A DNA stretch of 64,000 nt from Rhodospirillaceae bacterium (GCA_028822445.1 JAPKDQ010000003.1:62001-126000); one strand, 5' to 3'; shown: positions 44,278 to 54,698, counted from the first letter of the stretch. Made by a program: numbers and translations. The notes: generated from the letters alone by a model not told the origin.

Positions 44278-45900
44278 CTACTTATTCAGAGAATAGTCCG
44301 CAAACCTGGCTCTGAGGCCGGCCTTCAAAACCTTCCCAGTAGCGCCAAGAGGGAGGGAGCTAACCCACTCAATAGCGTCCGGAAGCCATAGCTTTGGAAC
44401 CTTTTCGGCGAGAAACTCTCGCACCTCGGACAGAGACGGCCTGCTATCGCCTTCAGATACACACACCAGAAGGGGGCGTTCCAGCCATTTCGGGTGAGGA
44501 ACACCAATAACAGCAGCCTGTTTTATCGCGGGGTGTCCGACAGCAGCGTTCTCGAGGCCAACTGAGCTAATCCACTCGCCGCCTGACTTTATGATGTCCT
44601 TGGCACGGTCCGTAATCAGCATGTAGCCATCAGCATCGAGCGTCGCGATGTCGCCCGTATCAAACCAGCCATCAGACGTTAGGGCGCTTTCATCAGCCTT
44701 ATAATACTCGCTGATAATCCACGGCCCCTTAACAAGCAGCCGGCCAGATGTGATTCCATCGTGCGGTAACTCATCACCATCATCATCGACAATGCACATA
44801 TCAACGCCGTAAATCGCGCGACCTTGCTTGACTTTAATCGGCATCTGTTGATCTCGTGGTAGATCAAGGAATTTTGGCTTCAACGTGTTGACGACACCTA
44901 CGGGGCTCATTTCAGTCATACCCCAGGCATGATGCACGGTGACCCCGTGTTTCAATTCAAACCTATTAATAATTGATTCAGAGGCTGCTGCACCGCCAAC
45001 AATAACTCGGGCCAATCCTTTTGGTGCACGACCCATTTTGTCCATATGGTCTAGCAGCCCCATCCACACAGTCGGCACACCCAAACCCATGGTTACGTGC
45101 TCTTGGTCCATAAGCTCAAATAAACTTTTGCCATCCAATTTGGGGCCCGGCATCACGATAGGAACACCAGCGATCGGCGATGAGTAGGGAATACCCCACG
45201 CATTGACATGAAACATTGGCACGACGGGAAGCACAATATCATGGGTGCGAAGATCAAGCGTGCTAGCGAAGCAACTTGCCATGGCATGGAGAACAGTGGC
45301 GCGGTGACTATAGAGAACACCTTTTGGATTTCCAGTCGTGCCAGACGTGTAACACATGGACGCCGCCGCATTCTCGTCGAACACAGGCCAGTCATATTGA
45401 TCTGGCACGCCAGCGATTAAGCCTTCGTAATCAAGGGCCCCCGCCGGAGACCCCGCTGGAATCCCCGCCGCATCCGACAAGGAAATAAAACTCTCTACTG
45501 CTGGTGTATGCGGCTGAATACGCGCAACTGTCTCGGCCATATCCGTATCAAAGAAGACGAGACGGTCTTCTGCATGATTAAGAATGTAGACCATCTCTGC
45601 GTCGGCGAGGCGAAGATTTACCGTGTGACAAATCGCGCCAATGCCCGAGACGGCGTAGTACAGCTCTAAATGCCGGTCAGAATTCCAGGCCACTGTCGCA
45701 ACGCGATCACCGGGCTTAACGCCCAACTCGATAAGGGCATTGGCAAGGCGCTGGGATCGCTCGTAGATCTGACCATACGTGCTGCGATGCAACGTGCCGT
45801 CGACCCTGCAGGTCACCACTTCCGTGTCGTTATGAAACTTTGCCGCGAATTGTATCAGCGACGTAATTAATAACGGCGTAGTCATCATCATCCCGTGCAT
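44278..45900 (-). CDS. Long-chain fatty-acid--CoA ligase family protein
   Basis: A 540-residue acyl-CoA synthetase of the ANL superfamily, cytoplasmic. The ATG at 45900 follows GGAAGG by eight bases; the longer 558-residue frame adds unrelated residues. Adenylate motifs: [14 protein letters not shown] (near 178), [22 protein letters not shown]-like [25 protein letters not shown], and [13 protein letters not shown]. Substrate chain length cannot be told. It starts 63 bases from the Lrp stop on the same strand, so it may share a transcript with or be separate from it. Confidence 0.88.
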   Translation of the reverse strand: MHGMMMTTPLLITSLIQFAAKFHNDTEVVTCRVDGTLHRSTYGQIYERSQRLANALIELGVKPGDRVATVAWNSDRHLELYYAVSGIGAICHTVNLRLADAEMVYILNHAEDRLVFFDTDMAETVARIQPHTPAVESFISLSDAAGIPAGSPAGALDYEGLIAGVPDQYDWPVFDENAAASMCYTSGTTGNPKGVLYSHRATVLHAMASCFASTLDLRTHDIVLPVVPMFHVNAWGIPYSSPIAGVPIVMPGPKLDGKSLFELMDQEHVTMGLGVPTVWMGLLDHMDKMGRAPKGLARVIVGGAAASESIINRFELKHGVTVHHAWGMTEMSPVGVVNTLKPKFLDLPRDQQMPIKVKQGRAIYGVDMCIVDDDGDELPHDGITSGRLLVKGPWIISEYYKADESALTSDGWFDTGDIATLDADGYMLITDRAKDIIKSGGEWISSVGLENAAVGHPAIKQAAVIGVPHPKWLERPLLVCVSEGDSRPSLSEVREFLAEKVPKLWLPDAIEWVSSLPLGATGKVLKAGLRARFADYSLNK

Positions 45901-45963
45901 AGCGGCACCTTCCGTTGGTAAATCAGGCGGTAGCTTCGAGCATGTTAGAAGCAAGGGGCCGGG

Positions 45964-46467
45964 TCATAAAGCACCGACTGATTTATTTTTTGCATCTTGG
46001 GAGAGAGGCAGAACAGTACGGTAACTAACCTGTTTCAGCGCGAAACTAGATTGTATGCTGGCAATCGCAGGAATACGGGTCAGATGGTTTTTTAAAAACT
46101 GCTCATAGTCAGAAAGGTCCTGCGTCACCACACGCAAAAGGTAATCAGCCGTTCCTGTCATGAGGTAACACTCCATCACTTGCGGCAAAGCAGAGACGGA
46201 CGTCTCAAATTCTTCCAGCGCTGATTCAGATTGCTCTTTCAATGCGACGCTGATGAAGACGCTAACAGGTAACCCGACCTTCGCTTGATCAACAAAAGTC
46301 ATGTATCCCTGAATCACGCCGTCTGATTCGAGTTTACGGAGCCGCCTAAGACAGGGTGACGGCGACAAACCGACACGTTCCGCCAGATCCACATTGCTCA
46401 GGCGAGCATCGCCTTGCATTTGATCTAAGATTCTCAAGTCTATCTCATCAAGGTTATTATTTAGCAT
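45964..46467 (-). CDS. Lrp/AsnC family transcriptional regulator
   Basis: A 167-residue regulator. The N-terminal winged HTH is seen at residues 3-58 (LDEIDLRILDQMQGDARLSNVDLAERVGLSPSPC, recognition helix SPSPCLRRLRKLE), followed by the RAM (effector) domain with VMECYLMTGTADYLLRV. It is divergent from the transketolase gene, with a 114-base, strongly A+T-rich gap that could hold its binding sites. Effector is probably an amino acid; Lrp family members often regulate an adjacent gene of amino acid or keto acid metabolism. Confidence 0.92.
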   Translation of the reverse strand: MLNNNLDEIDLRILDQMQGDARLSNVDLAERVGLSPSPCLRRLRKLESDGVIQGYMTFVDQAKVGLPVSVFISVALKEQSESALEEFETSVSALPQVMECYLMTGTADYLLRVVTQDLSDYEQFLKNHLTRIPAIASIQSSFALKQVSYRTVLPLSQDAKNKSVGAL

Positions 46468-46581
46468 AAATCACCCTTAATAATTAACAATATAACATAT
46501 AATTGCGTAAAATGATAATAATTAGCAAGGGTTCGCAATGACCTGCCATCTACGGTGAGGTAGTATTAAGGCTTCACAGGA
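46468..46581. promoter_or_regulatory. A+T-rich divergent region, possible Lrp site
   Basis: The 114 bases between the Lrp gene and the transketolase contain AATAATTAACAATATAACATATAATTG-type runs (kept short here) and TTGCGTAAAATGATAATAATTA, much richer in A+T than flanking DNA. Lrp-type proteins favour such sequence. Exact sites were not resolved. Confidence 0.3.
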
Positions 46582-48972
46582 GTGTCCGTCATAAGCCATC
46601 AGCCCGCCGACATCACCACACTACAGAGCCTAGAAAAGAAGATTCTTTGGCTTGCCACGTGGATGATTCATCAAGCTAATACAACACGATCGAAAGCAGA
46701 TGGCGTGAAGGTCGGTGGTCACCAAGCATCTTGCGCATCTCTCGTGTCAGTCATGACCGCACTCTTCCTCCACACCCTGCGCGCGGAAGACCGCATCGCC
46801 GTCAAACCTCATGCCGGGCCGGTCTTCCACGCCATTCAATACCTTCTTGGTAATCAAACCTTAGGCCGCCTGAAAAACTTCCGCGATTTTGGCGGTGCAC
46901 AACCCTACCCCTCAAAGACCAAAGACAAGGCCGACGTGGATTTTTCAACCGGGTCCGTTGGCCTCGGCGTAGCAGAGACCCTGTTTGCTTCAATGGTCCA
47001 GGAATACATTCACTCTCATGAGTTAGTAGATCCCAAAGAGTCGCCCAAAGGCCGCATGATCGGGCTGCTCGGCGATGCAGAGTTGGACGAAGGTAATATA
47101 TTTGAGGCTCTCCTAGAAGGATGGAAGCACGAAGTTAAGAACTGTTGGTGGATTGTAGATTATAATCGTCAAAGCTTAGATGGCGTCATAAACGATCGAC
47201 TCTTTAATAGAATTACAGGCTTCTTCTCCGCTGTGAACTGGAACGTTGTCGCACTTAAGTACGGCCTCAAACTCCAGGCCATTTTCGAAACACCAATCGG
47301 CCCAGCCTTAAAAATATGGATCGATGATTGTCCTAACCAGACTTATTCCGCCCTCACGTTTCAAGGTGGGCCATCGTGGCGCGAAGCATTGAAACTCGAC
47401 CTTAAAGGCGCCAAAGGATTGAAGGCATTCCTCGGCGAATACGATGACGACGAGCTTCATGCTTTGATGACGAACCTCGGCGGCCACGACATGGAGGCAA
47501 TTCTACAAGCCTTTGACGAAGCGGAAGGTAAAGATCAGCCTCATTGCTTCATTGCCTACACCATCAAAGGCTATAACCTTCCTCTCGCTGGCCATAAAGA
47601 CAATCACGCCGGCATTCTCAACGAAGGGCAAATCCAGAAATTCAGAGAGTCCTTGGGAGTCAAAGAGGGAGAGGAGTGGGAAAAGTTCTCGGGCATGGAT
47701 ATGCCGGCAGAAGACATAGAGCGCTTCCTTTCTGAGGTCCCATTCGCACAACGAATCACGAGAGAACAAAGAACAACACAAGCAGCAACAATTGCCGTTC
47801 CAGAGTTACTAACTCCTGACGCGCCCTCCCAATCGACGCAAGAAGCGTTTGGCAAGATCATGAATGACCTCGGGCGCGGCACATCCGAGCTCGCTAAGCG
47901 AGTCGTGACAACGGCACCTGACGTGACAGTGTCAACAAATCTAGGGGGCTGGGTCAACCAACGCAGCCCGTTCCACATTAAGAAACGGGAAGATATTTTT
48001 AGGCAGATGCACGTACCGTCTCCACATAAGTGGAGCCAACAGCCCAAAGGTCAACACATCGAGCTTGGCATTGCCGAGAATAACTTATTCTTACTGCTGG
48101 GCGCTCTTGGGTTATCCCATGACCTATTTGAACAACGCCTCCTGCCTGTCGGCACGCTATACGATCCATTCATTGCCCGTGGCTTGGATGCCATGACATA
48201 CGCCTGCTATCAGGATGCGCGTTTCATGCTGGTCGCCACACCGAGTGGGATTTCTCTTGGACCAGAAGGCGGCGCCCACCAATCCATCTTTACGCCGCTA
48301 ATCGGCATGGGCCATGCCAATCTCGCGTCTTTTGAACCTGCCTACGCAGATGAGTTGTCAGCAATAATGGCGTGGGGATTTGGTCACATGCAAAAACCCG
48401 GTGGCAGTTCGGTTTACCTGCGCCTTTCAACGCGCCCCTTGGAGCAACCCGCCCGCGAAATGTCGAGCACGCTAAAAGCCGGCATCTTGGCTGGCGCCTA
48501 CTGGGCCGTAGAACCACAACCTGGCGCAGAATTAGCGATCGCCTATTCTGGCGTTGTTGCTCCGGAAGCAAGGGCTGCATTCAACATTATCCGGGAAGAC
48601 ATTCCTGGCGCCGGGCTGCTCGCCATCACGTCTCAAGACCGGCTCTACAGCAGCTGGACGGCTGCGGCTCAAGCCCGCAAAGGCGGCCACCAGGGCGCAC
48701 GAAGCCCCATTGAGCAGTTGCTGTCTGAACTTTCCCCAGAGGCATCATTGGTCACAGTACAAGATGGTCACCCCCTCGCCTTAGGTTGGCTGGGGTCCGT
48801 TCTGGGACAGCGCTGCGAAGCACTGGGTGTGGATCGCTTTGGCCAAGCCGGCAGCGTTGCTCAACTTTATGCAGAATACGGCATTGATACGGACGCCGTC
48901 GTTGACGCAGTCGCAGATATCATCGTGCAACAAGCCAGCGTAACAACTCCGTCATCAATTACCGCTGAATAA
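46582..48972 (+). CDS. AceE-like transketolase / pyruvate dehydrogenase E1-type protein
   Basis: A 796-residue thiamine-diphosphate enzyme of the homodimeric AceE type. It has LGDAELDEGNIFEALLE with downstream DYNRQSLDG (ThDP-binding GDG...N variant), HKDNHAGILNEGQ, and a C-terminal transketolase-like domain with GIAENNLFLLLGALG, ATPSGISLGPEGGAHQS. AceE is close to 885 residues; this is shorter and no E2 or E3 gene is adjacent. The start is GTG at 46582; the AGGAG overlaps it, so the true ribosome site is probably the more upstream AAGG. Divergent from an Lrp regulator. Substrate may be pyruvate, a branched keto acid or a sugar; unresolved. Confidence 0.75.
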   Translation: MSVISHQPADITTLQSLEKKILWLATWMIHQANTTRSKADGVKVGGHQASCASLVSVMTALFLHTLRAEDRIAVKPHAGPVFHAIQYLLGNQTLGRLKNFRDFGGAQPYPSKTKDKADVDFSTGSVGLGVAETLFASMVQEYIHSHELVDPKESPKGRMIGLLGDAELDEGNIFEALLEGWKHEVKNCWWIVDYNRQSLDGVINDRLFNRITGFFSAVNWNVVALKYGLKLQAIFETPIGPALKIWIDDCPNQTYSALTFQGGPSWREALKLDLKGAKGLKAFLGEYDDDELHALMTNLGGHDMEAILQAFDEAEGKDQPHCFIAYTIKGYNLPLAGHKDNHAGILNEGQIQKFRESLGVKEGEEWEKFSGMDMPAEDIERFLSEVPFAQRITREQRTTQAATIAVPELLTPDAPSQSTQEAFGKIMNDLGRGTSELAKRVVTTAPDVTVSTNLGGWVNQRSPFHIKKREDIFRQMHVPSPHKWSQQPKGQHIELGIAENNLFLLLGALGLSHDLFEQRLLPVGTLYDPFIARGLDAMTYACYQDARFMLVATPSGISLGPEGGAHQSIFTPLIGMGHANLASFEPAYADELSAIMAWGFGHMQKPGGSSVYLRLSTRPLEQPAREMSSTLKAGILAGAYWAVEPQPGAELAIAYSGVVAPEARAAFNIIREDIPGAGLLAITSQDRLYSSWTAAAQARKGGHQGARSPIEQLLSELSPEASLVTVQDGHPLALGWLGSVLGQRCEALGVDRFGQAGSVAQLYAEYGIDTDAVVDAVADIIVQQASVTTPSSITAE

Positions 48973-49002
48973 ATAAACGCACGGTACATCAAATCAAAGC
49001 GG

Positions 49003-49036
49003 CCTAAGGTTAGCTTTATTACACGCCGCCCTTAGG
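49003..49036 (+). terminator. Weak terminator-like hairpin behind transketolase
   Basis: CCTAAGG (49003-49009) and CCTTAGG (49030-49036) form a 7-bp stem 30 bases after the transketolase stop. No T run follows on either strand, so the call is weak. Confidence 0.25.
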
Positions 49037-49213
49037 AAAGATTGCCAACATGCATAGCTTCCCATCCATAAGCGCCACGATTATTTTTATGGGTGCTAGC
49101 GTTAATTCGAATATGACAAAGTCCAGCGCGGACCAGCGCAATGTAAATATGGTACAGAGCGTCTACATAAGAACGCTTTCTGTCGACCCATTGGAAAAAC
49201 TAATGAAGGGTGC

Positions 49214-50605
49214 CTACTTCAACCGAGCGGCGGATTGTCCAGCAAGACGCCCCAACGTCATAGCCATGCATAGACCTGCGGCCGGAATGTAACCTGAACA
49301 TCTCGGCCCGCTCATGCCGCGGGCTGCGCCACCTCCGGCAAACACGTTAGGCAAGAGGCTGCCATCACCCCGTTTCACTTGCGCGTTTTCATTAACCTCA
49401 AGGCCGCCCTGCGTATGATAGATCGCGCCGGTAACCTGGATACCATAGTAGGGAGCCTTTAAATCATGAGCGTCTGAAAAAACCCTCCCCCAGAAATCGT
49501 CTTGATAACCAGCCTTTGAGGCCGAGAGGTCGCGTAGGGTTTTCGTGAGTGCATCGCTTGGTATTCCGAGCGCGGATGAGAGCTCTGTCACAGATGCCGC
49601 GAACTTCACCGCACCAACCTCAAGGGCTTGTCGTGTCTCGTGTAAATGCTCGTACCTAGCGTGAAGGGTCTCATCGTAAATCATGTAGGCGACATGATCT
49701 GGCTGCTGCATCACCTTTACGCCCTGACCCGATACATCTGCCATCTCATCAGAGAACCGTTCGCCGTTTTTGTTGACTAACACCCCCCCATCGATAACGT
49801 AATTGTAGTTGAAGAGCAGCTCTTGCGGATAGGCGAGCGCACCGTACCCTTGGAATGCGGTCATATCAGCAACTGAGCCGCCCAAATCTATACCCAAGCG
49901 GATACCGCTACCAAGACTGTTCTCCCAAGTAAAAACGTGTGCGCCTTTCATGTCAGGAATAAACTCGGCAATCATGTCTGGGTTATTTGCAAACCCACAA
50001 GTCGCAAGAATGAGAGCATTGCATCCGATATCTTCATGAGAACCATCCGGCCTCTCGATACGCACACCAACGACACGGCCTCCCGCATCGGCATAGGCAT
50101 CAGTCAGATGCGCGTCTGTCATAAGATCAGCGCCTGAGCGTTCGACAGCCTGCAACAGCCGGCCCATGAGGGCTTCTCCTGTGCGTTCGGGCGGGGCATG
50201 CAAACGCTGCACCGAATGCCCCAATCCCTTCCACGAAGTATCAACGGAGAACGGAATACCGTGCGTGCCGCCCAACCAATCAATCGTTGGCGCAGCTTCA
50301 CGCGTGACTACCCGAACTAGGTCTGGGTCCGTTTCGCCATGAACCTTAGTCATTACATCCTCAAAAAACTGGTCAGCAGAATCTTCGATGCCTGCGTCCC
50401 TCTGGGCCTGCGTTCCCGCAGCACACATGGTGCCCTGTGACATGGATGTCGTGCCTCTTGGGATCATATCCTTTTCTAGGATTAGAACGTCCACCCCAGC
50501 ATCACGCGCCGCCAGCGCTGCCGTCAGCCCACAGGCCCCACCACCTGCAATCAGAACGGGGACGGTGATTTCAAACTTCTTAGACAGCACTGGTAAAACC
50601 GGCAT
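49214..50605 (-). CDS. FAD-dependent oxidoreductase, fumarate-reductase/ketosteroid-dehydrogenase-like
   Basis: A 463-residue flavoprotein. The FAD dinucleotide motif is VPVLIAGGGACGLTAAL at residues 13-29, the adenine side VLILEKD at 38-44, and the C-terminal FAD motif NVFAGGGAARGMSG then GYIPAAGLCMAM. It matches the FAD-binding domain 2 (succinate dehydrogenase/fumarate reductase-like, 3-ketosteroid Delta1-dehydrogenase-like) family. Start ATG 50605 after GGAG. The substrate is unknown; the 50738 VOC gene is divergent next door. Confidence 0.85.
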   Translation of the reverse strand: MPVLPVLSKKFEITVPVLIAGGGACGLTAALAARDAGVDVLILEKDMIPRGTTSMSQGTMCAAGTQAQRDAGIEDSADQFFEDVMTKVHGETDPDLVRVVTREAAPTIDWLGGTHGIPFSVDTSWKGLGHSVQRLHAPPERTGEALMGRLLQAVERSGADLMTDAHLTDAYADAGGRVVGVRIERPDGSHEDIGCNALILATCGFANNPDMIAEFIPDMKGAHVFTWENSLGSGIRLGIDLGGSVADMTAFQGYGALAYPQELLFNYNYVIDGGVLVNKNGERFSDEMADVSGQGVKVMQQPDHVAYMIYDETLHARYEHLHETRQALEVGAVKFAASVTELSSALGIPSDALTKTLRDLSASKAGYQDDFWGRVFSDAHDLKAPYYGIQVTGAIYHTQGGLEVNENAQVKRGDGSLLPNVFAGGGAARGMSGPRCSGYIPAAGLCMAMTLGRLAGQSAARLK

Positions 50606-50737
50606 ATGAATGCTCCAAAGGCAAGGTTACCGAAGATCATAGAGCGACCTCCGGCGACGACAACCGTCTCTAGGCCTTGGGCAAAACCGAAACGCTCCGT
50701 AGAATGTGCTTAGAAACTCATACTTAAGGACATCTCC

Positions 50738-51643
50738 ATGGACAAGCATATCCAAGGTCTAGGCTGGATCGTACGACGCTCGGAGGACCCCATGCCGCCT
50801 GGGGAATTCTATCGTGATGTCCTCGGGCTTCCCGAAATGCGGCGACGAGATACGGATCGCGCCCGAAATATTATGGTTTGGTCAGGCATGCACTCGGTCA
50901 TCGAAACCATGTGGCAGGGCAAGCCGCACCCACCCGTGAAAACGGTCGAAGACGCCGAAGTCGTACCCATTTTTAGGGTTCGGGATTTTGATGCCGTACA
51001 GGCTCGACTGGAAAACGCGAATACCCGATCAATTCCAGCGAAGGCAGAAGATAACGAAACAGCTTTCTATGCTGATCCAGACGGATTCATTTTTGGTATT
51101 CGCGCACCAACTGCCGGGTCAGACCTCACCCCAGATATCGAGGCCGATAGAGCCTGGCGTGAGGGCGTCGTCACGATCCCCGGCACGCCAAATATGCCCC
51201 ATGGTATTCAGGATATTGGATGGCTCCGCATCCATGTCGCAGACCCTCAGCGACTCGTCCCATTTTACTGCCGCGTCGTCGGCCTCGACCTTCTCGAAAA
51301 CAACGGTGATGCTGGCGTGAGCCTACATCTCGGCAGCACGTCAACCTTGGAACTCAAGCCAGGGGGCATAACGCGGCCAATTCCGAATGACCGAAAAGAC
51401 GTACCTGACGTGTGGATTCTACGGGGATACGGATTTGAGGTCTTCGCCGCAAAGATGGCCGCTGCAGGCGTACCCATCATCAACTCCTTAATCTTAGGGG
51501 CAGGGTCTCTCAATTATTATGCAGATCCAGAAGGTCATGTGTTTGGGTTCCAAGAACGCAAGGCCTACAACGCAGAAGACCCCCTCACCCATAGACCAGA
51601 GGATCGCGTTGCAAGGACAGCCTGGGATATAGACCAGCAATAA
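50738..51643 (+). CDS. Two-domain VOC family protein
   Basis: A 301-residue protein with two tandem glyoxalase/VOC domains: the first with LGWIVRRSEDPM, FYADPDGFIFGIRAPT, the second from about residue 155 with GWLRIHVADPQRLVPFY and NYYADPEGHVFGFQ. The metal-binding Glu residues of some VOC enzymes are hard to place, so it could be an extradiol dioxygenase-like enzyme, an isomerase or a lyase. It converges with AbrB-like gene and diverges from the flavoprotein gene. Confidence 0.85.
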   Translation: MDKHIQGLGWIVRRSEDPMPPGEFYRDVLGLPEMRRRDTDRARNIMVWSGMHSVIETMWQGKPHPPVKTVEDAEVVPIFRVRDFDAVQARLENANTRSIPAKAEDNETAFYADPDGFIFGIRAPTAGSDLTPDIEADRAWREGVVTIPGTPNMPHGIQDIGWLRIHVADPQRLVPFYCRVVGLDLLENNGDAGVSLHLGSTSTLELKPGGITRPIPNDRKDVPDVWILRGYGFEVFAAKMAAAGVPIINSLILGAGSLNYYADPEGHVFGFQERKAYNAEDPLTHRPEDRVARTAWDIDQQ

Positions 51644-51649
51644 TAGTTT

Positions 51650-52741
51650 CTATGATCTCGATGCGATCCACTTTGCGACGAAGGGCGCCGCGGTAATAAG
51701 AATCGCAATCCGCACGAGGTGATGGACAGCGACAAACGCCGGGTCGATATCAAACGCGATGGCTATGAGGCACATCTCTGCAACCCCACCTGGCGTAAAC
51801 GACAGCAACGTCGCCAGAAAAGCGGCCCCCGTGATGCTACTTACTGCCAACGAAAATATCGCTGATACGCCTATAACAATGGCCGTCGCCACAATGGCAT
51901 GGCGACCCACGCGAAAAAATGTTTGCGCCGTAACAGTCGAAAAACGCGAGCCAATTGCCGATCCCAGAATCCACAGGCAAACCCAAAGCGCTAGGTCTGG
52001 CGGACGCCAGGAAACAGACCCAGTCAAGTAAAGTGCGGCTGATGCTATCATCGCACCCGTCATAGCGGAGGCCGGCAGCTTAAAAGCTCGAGCTAAAACT
52101 AACCCAAGCGCTACTGCAACCAAGAGCAGCCCGCCATCCAACATATTGAATGGGCCACCGTCCGGCAGAAAAGAGGCTGACGATGGTCCCCTCGACATGG
52201 CTAACGTGACAATCAGGGGCATCAGGAAGACGACGAACACGACCCTAAGGCCCTGGGCAAGGGCAATCATGCGTTCATCTGCACCAGAGTCACCACCGAT
52301 AATCACCATGGCCGTTAACGTTCCCGGCGCCCCAGAGAACATCGCGGTTGGGCCATCGAATTGCGCGAAACGGCGATAGTAATAGCTGGCGATGACCGTA
52401 ATCAGAGGGATAAACATCACCATTAAGGCTAAGCTCAGTGCCCACTCGCCCACACGGTCTAAAAGGTCTGGCGAGAAGGATCCGCCCAGTAACACGCCGA
52501 TAACACATAAGGTGATGACGCGCACACCATGAGGCACGAGGACAGGCGCACCCCGAACAGATGCAACAATATTGACGACCATCGGACCCAGCATCCAAGC
52601 CAGTGGAATGCCGGTCGCAGCGAAGACTGCGCCGCCAATGGCGCCGATACCGAGCGACATCGCGATTGGCGCAAAGCCTGGACGCGCCAGTGGCGTTTTT
52701 TCAGGATGCGATTGAGGTGTGAAGGACTCTGACAAAACCAA
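51650..52741 (-). CDS. AbrB family membrane protein
   Basis: A 363-residue polytopic membrane protein of the AbrB (ammonia-monooxygenase-like) family, about ten membrane helices. Seen are LGIGAIGGAVFAATGIPLAWMLGPM (first repeat), FSGAPGTLTAMVIIGGD, and in the second half SFTPGGVAEMCLIAIAFD. The start used is TTG at 52741 with AAAGG upstream; an ATG at 52660 is also possible. Function in the family is unsettled; regulatory or transport roles have been proposed. Confidence 0.8.
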   Translation of the reverse strand: MVLSESFTPQSHPEKTPLARPGFAPIAMSLGIGAIGGAVFAATGIPLAWMLGPMVVNIVASVRGAPVLVPHGVRVITLCVIGVLLGGSFSPDLLDRVGEWALSLALMVMFIPLITVIASYYYRRFAQFDGPTAMFSGAPGTLTAMVIIGGDSGADERMIALAQGLRVVFVVFLMPLIVTLAMSRGPSSASFLPDGGPFNMLDGGLLLVAVALGLVLARAFKLPASAMTGAMIASAALYLTGSVSWRPPDLALWVCLWILGSAIGSRFSTVTAQTFFRVGRHAIVATAIVIGVSAIFSLAVSSITGAAFLATLLSFTPGGVAEMCLIAIAFDIDPAFVAVHHLVRIAILITAAPFVAKWIASRS

Positions 52742-53140
52742 TGACCTTTAAGACGGGGCCCCAACCCTATAGCGAGACGAGACAGGAAAAAAGATCGATA
52801 AACACAAGAACCCGTTTCCCACCGTGATGACCAATGTAATCGCCTGACATTGGACGCCACCGCAAGTAAACCTAAGATGGACCCAAGACTAAACATCGGT
52901 GGCCACTGGAAAGAAGCCGTACCTTTGGTTTTTGATATCGATCAGTGGTGCATTCTGGCAGGCCGTATCTGTGACTGAATGCTAGGTAATCGCGGCACTG
53001 TTGACCCCCCGCGGGTTCTCGAAATTCAGGGCCTCGCCCGCTCAGGATAAGAACCTAGATGAGCACCCACTTAAAGGGTTGGAGCAACTCCATTCAGACC
53101 ATAAGCTTTAAGAGCAACCTCACAAAGGCCAGAGATTTCT
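52742..53140. other. 399-base intergenic region
   Basis: Divergent gap between the AbrB-like gene and the DUF547 gene. A GGGGCCCC palindrome lies near 52756 and a Pu-rich stretch around 53130. A short ORF (52877-52978) is the only frame of note. No RNA gene or clear terminator is seen. Confidence 0.4.
52877..52978 (+). CDS. Possible 33-residue small ORF
   Basis: ATG at 52877 runs 33 codons to TGA at 52976-52978, beginning MDPRLNIGGHWKEAVP. It has good hydrophobic spacing but only a weak AAG near the start. It may be a remnant of a longer gene or chance. Confidence 0.15.
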   Translation: MDPRLNIGGHWKEAVPLVFDIDQWCILAGRICD

Positions 53141-53995
53141 ATGCCCCGCAATACCCTCGCACTGTTCATCGCCGCATTCGTGGTGGCCTGGGCAAACTTC
53201 GCTACAGCATTCACGGGATCCCTTGAATCCCGGATGGCGGCAGAACCAGACCTCATGATTGAATTTGAGGGATTCGACGAAGACTCGACTGAATCTATCG
53301 ACCACAACTGCTGGCAGAGTTTCTTGGATACCTATCTGGTGTCAGACGATGAAGACCAAAACCTGTTCCGCTACACAGCAGTATCTAACCAGGACGAAGA
53401 AACTCTAGGGAAATACATCTCAGGTCTGACGGCACTCGGCATCACACAATATGACCGCGACGAACAGAAGGCCTATTGGATTAACCTATACAACGCGCTG
53501 ACTATACAACTCGTTCTGGAACATTATCCCATGCGCACGATCCGCGACATCGATATATCACCCGGAATATTCGCAAGTGGCCCCTGGGGCAAAAAGCTCG
53601 CAATCGTCGAAGGTGTTAACTTAAGCCTGGACGATATTGAACACCGTATTCTCCGACCCATTTGGCAAGACAACCGCATTCACTACGCTCTGAATTGCGC
53701 ATCGCTTGGGTGTCCAGATTTATGGCCTAACGCGTTCTACCCGAACAACCTAGAAGAGAACTTGGAAGCAGCTGCGTTTAAATTTATCAATAGCCCAGGC
53801 GGTGTCCTCATCGAGGGTGGCCGAATGACAATTTCAAAAATATACGAATGGTATGATGAAGATTTCGGTGGAACTGATGAGGGCGTAATAAAACATCTTC
53901 TTAAATATGGTCGCACGTCGATTGTCCGTGAGATTAATCACAGACTTGATAAGATCAAGACGGACTACGACTGGAACCTCAACGAGGCGAAATAA
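53141..53995 (+). CDS. DUF547 family protein with signal peptide
   Basis: A 284-residue secreted protein. An N-terminal hydrophobic signal (about residues 6-24) precedes the DUF547 core: YTAVSNQDEETLGKYI, QKAYWINLYNALTIQLVLEHYP, NRIHYALNCASLGCPDLWP with two cysteines, and SPGGVLIEGGRMTISKIYEWYDEDFG. The family's function is not established, though it has a cysteine-protease-like look in some members. It stands alone on the plus strand. Confidence 0.85.
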   Translation: MPRNTLALFIAAFVVAWANFATAFTGSLESRMAAEPDLMIEFEGFDEDSTESIDHNCWQSFLDTYLVSDDEDQNLFRYTAVSNQDEETLGKYISGLTALGITQYDRDEQKAYWINLYNALTIQLVLEHYPMRTIRDIDISPGIFASGPWGKKLAIVEGVNLSLDDIEHRILRPIWQDNRIHYALNCASLGCPDLWPNAFYPNNLEENLEAAAFKFINSPGGVLIEGGRMTISKIYEWYDEDFGGTDEGVIKHLLKYGRTSIVREINHRLDKIKTDYDWNLNEAK

Positions 53996-54108
53996 ATTCC
54001 GCCTCCAACCTTATACATAAATGGATTGGGGGCGCTGTCGCCATGGGGGTTAATCAAGCGAGGGTCGCACTCACAACGCCCGGAACACCGCCCCTTAGAA
54101 ACCAATAG

Positions 54109-54567
54109 TTAAGCCGCTTGGGCTTCAGTTTGAATCAGTACCATGTAGAGGCCGTCTGTATTGGTAACACCTCGCAGCTTATCACAGTTTGCGGGGTCTC
54201 TCAGTAGACGTGACACTCGCGCAAGTGCCTTAAGATGGTCAGCGCCAGCTTGTTCTGGTGCTAGCAAGAGAAAAATCAAATCAACGGGATGGTCATCGAT
54301 CGCATCAAAATCAACAGGTTTTTCCAGCCGAGCGAAAACACCATGAAGACCTTTGAGACCTGCTAACTTACCGTGTGGAATTGCAATTCCATGTCCAACA
54401 CCTGTAGTTCCGAGACGCTCTCGTTCCAACAGCGTATCAAATATTTTGCGCTCGCCGAGACCTGTTATGCTCGCCGCAATCTTTGCGAGCGCTTGCAGGA
54501 CTTGCTTCTTACTCGATGCCTTTAATGTCACAACGGCATCGGGCTGCAACAAATCTCTGATTTCCAT
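54109..54567 (-). CDS. ptsN: Nitrogen PTS EIIA component
   Basis: A 152-residue EIIA-Ntr protein, phosphorylated on a histidine by the nitrogen phosphotransferase chain and acting on potassium and nitrogen regulation. H65 is in GIAIPHGKLAG. I use the ATG at 54567 rather than a TTG at 54585. In most proteobacteria it follows rpoN and hpf; here hpf is missing. Confidence 0.92.
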   Translation of the reverse strand: MEIRDLLQPDAVVTLKASSKKQVLQALAKIAASITGLGERKIFDTLLERERLGTTGVGHGIAIPHGKLAGLKGLHGVFARLEKPVDFDAIDDHPVDLIFLLLAPEQAGADHLKALARVSRLLRDPANCDKLRGVTNTDGLYMVLIQTEAQAA

Positions 54568-54698
54568 ATCCAAGTCCCATCCCAATCAAAGCTTCCACGT
54601 GGCCGAGTTTAATCTCGTCACACGAGAAAACGCCATTTCACGTCTCTAGTGGATGATTTGATCTGTGGGATATCTCCCGATTCAGTTCTTGTTAGGGT

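Noticed and set aside
49050-49292. An 80-residue plus-strand frame
   Set aside because: It overlaps the C-terminus of the FAD oxidoreductase, has no ribosome site and no recognisable content.
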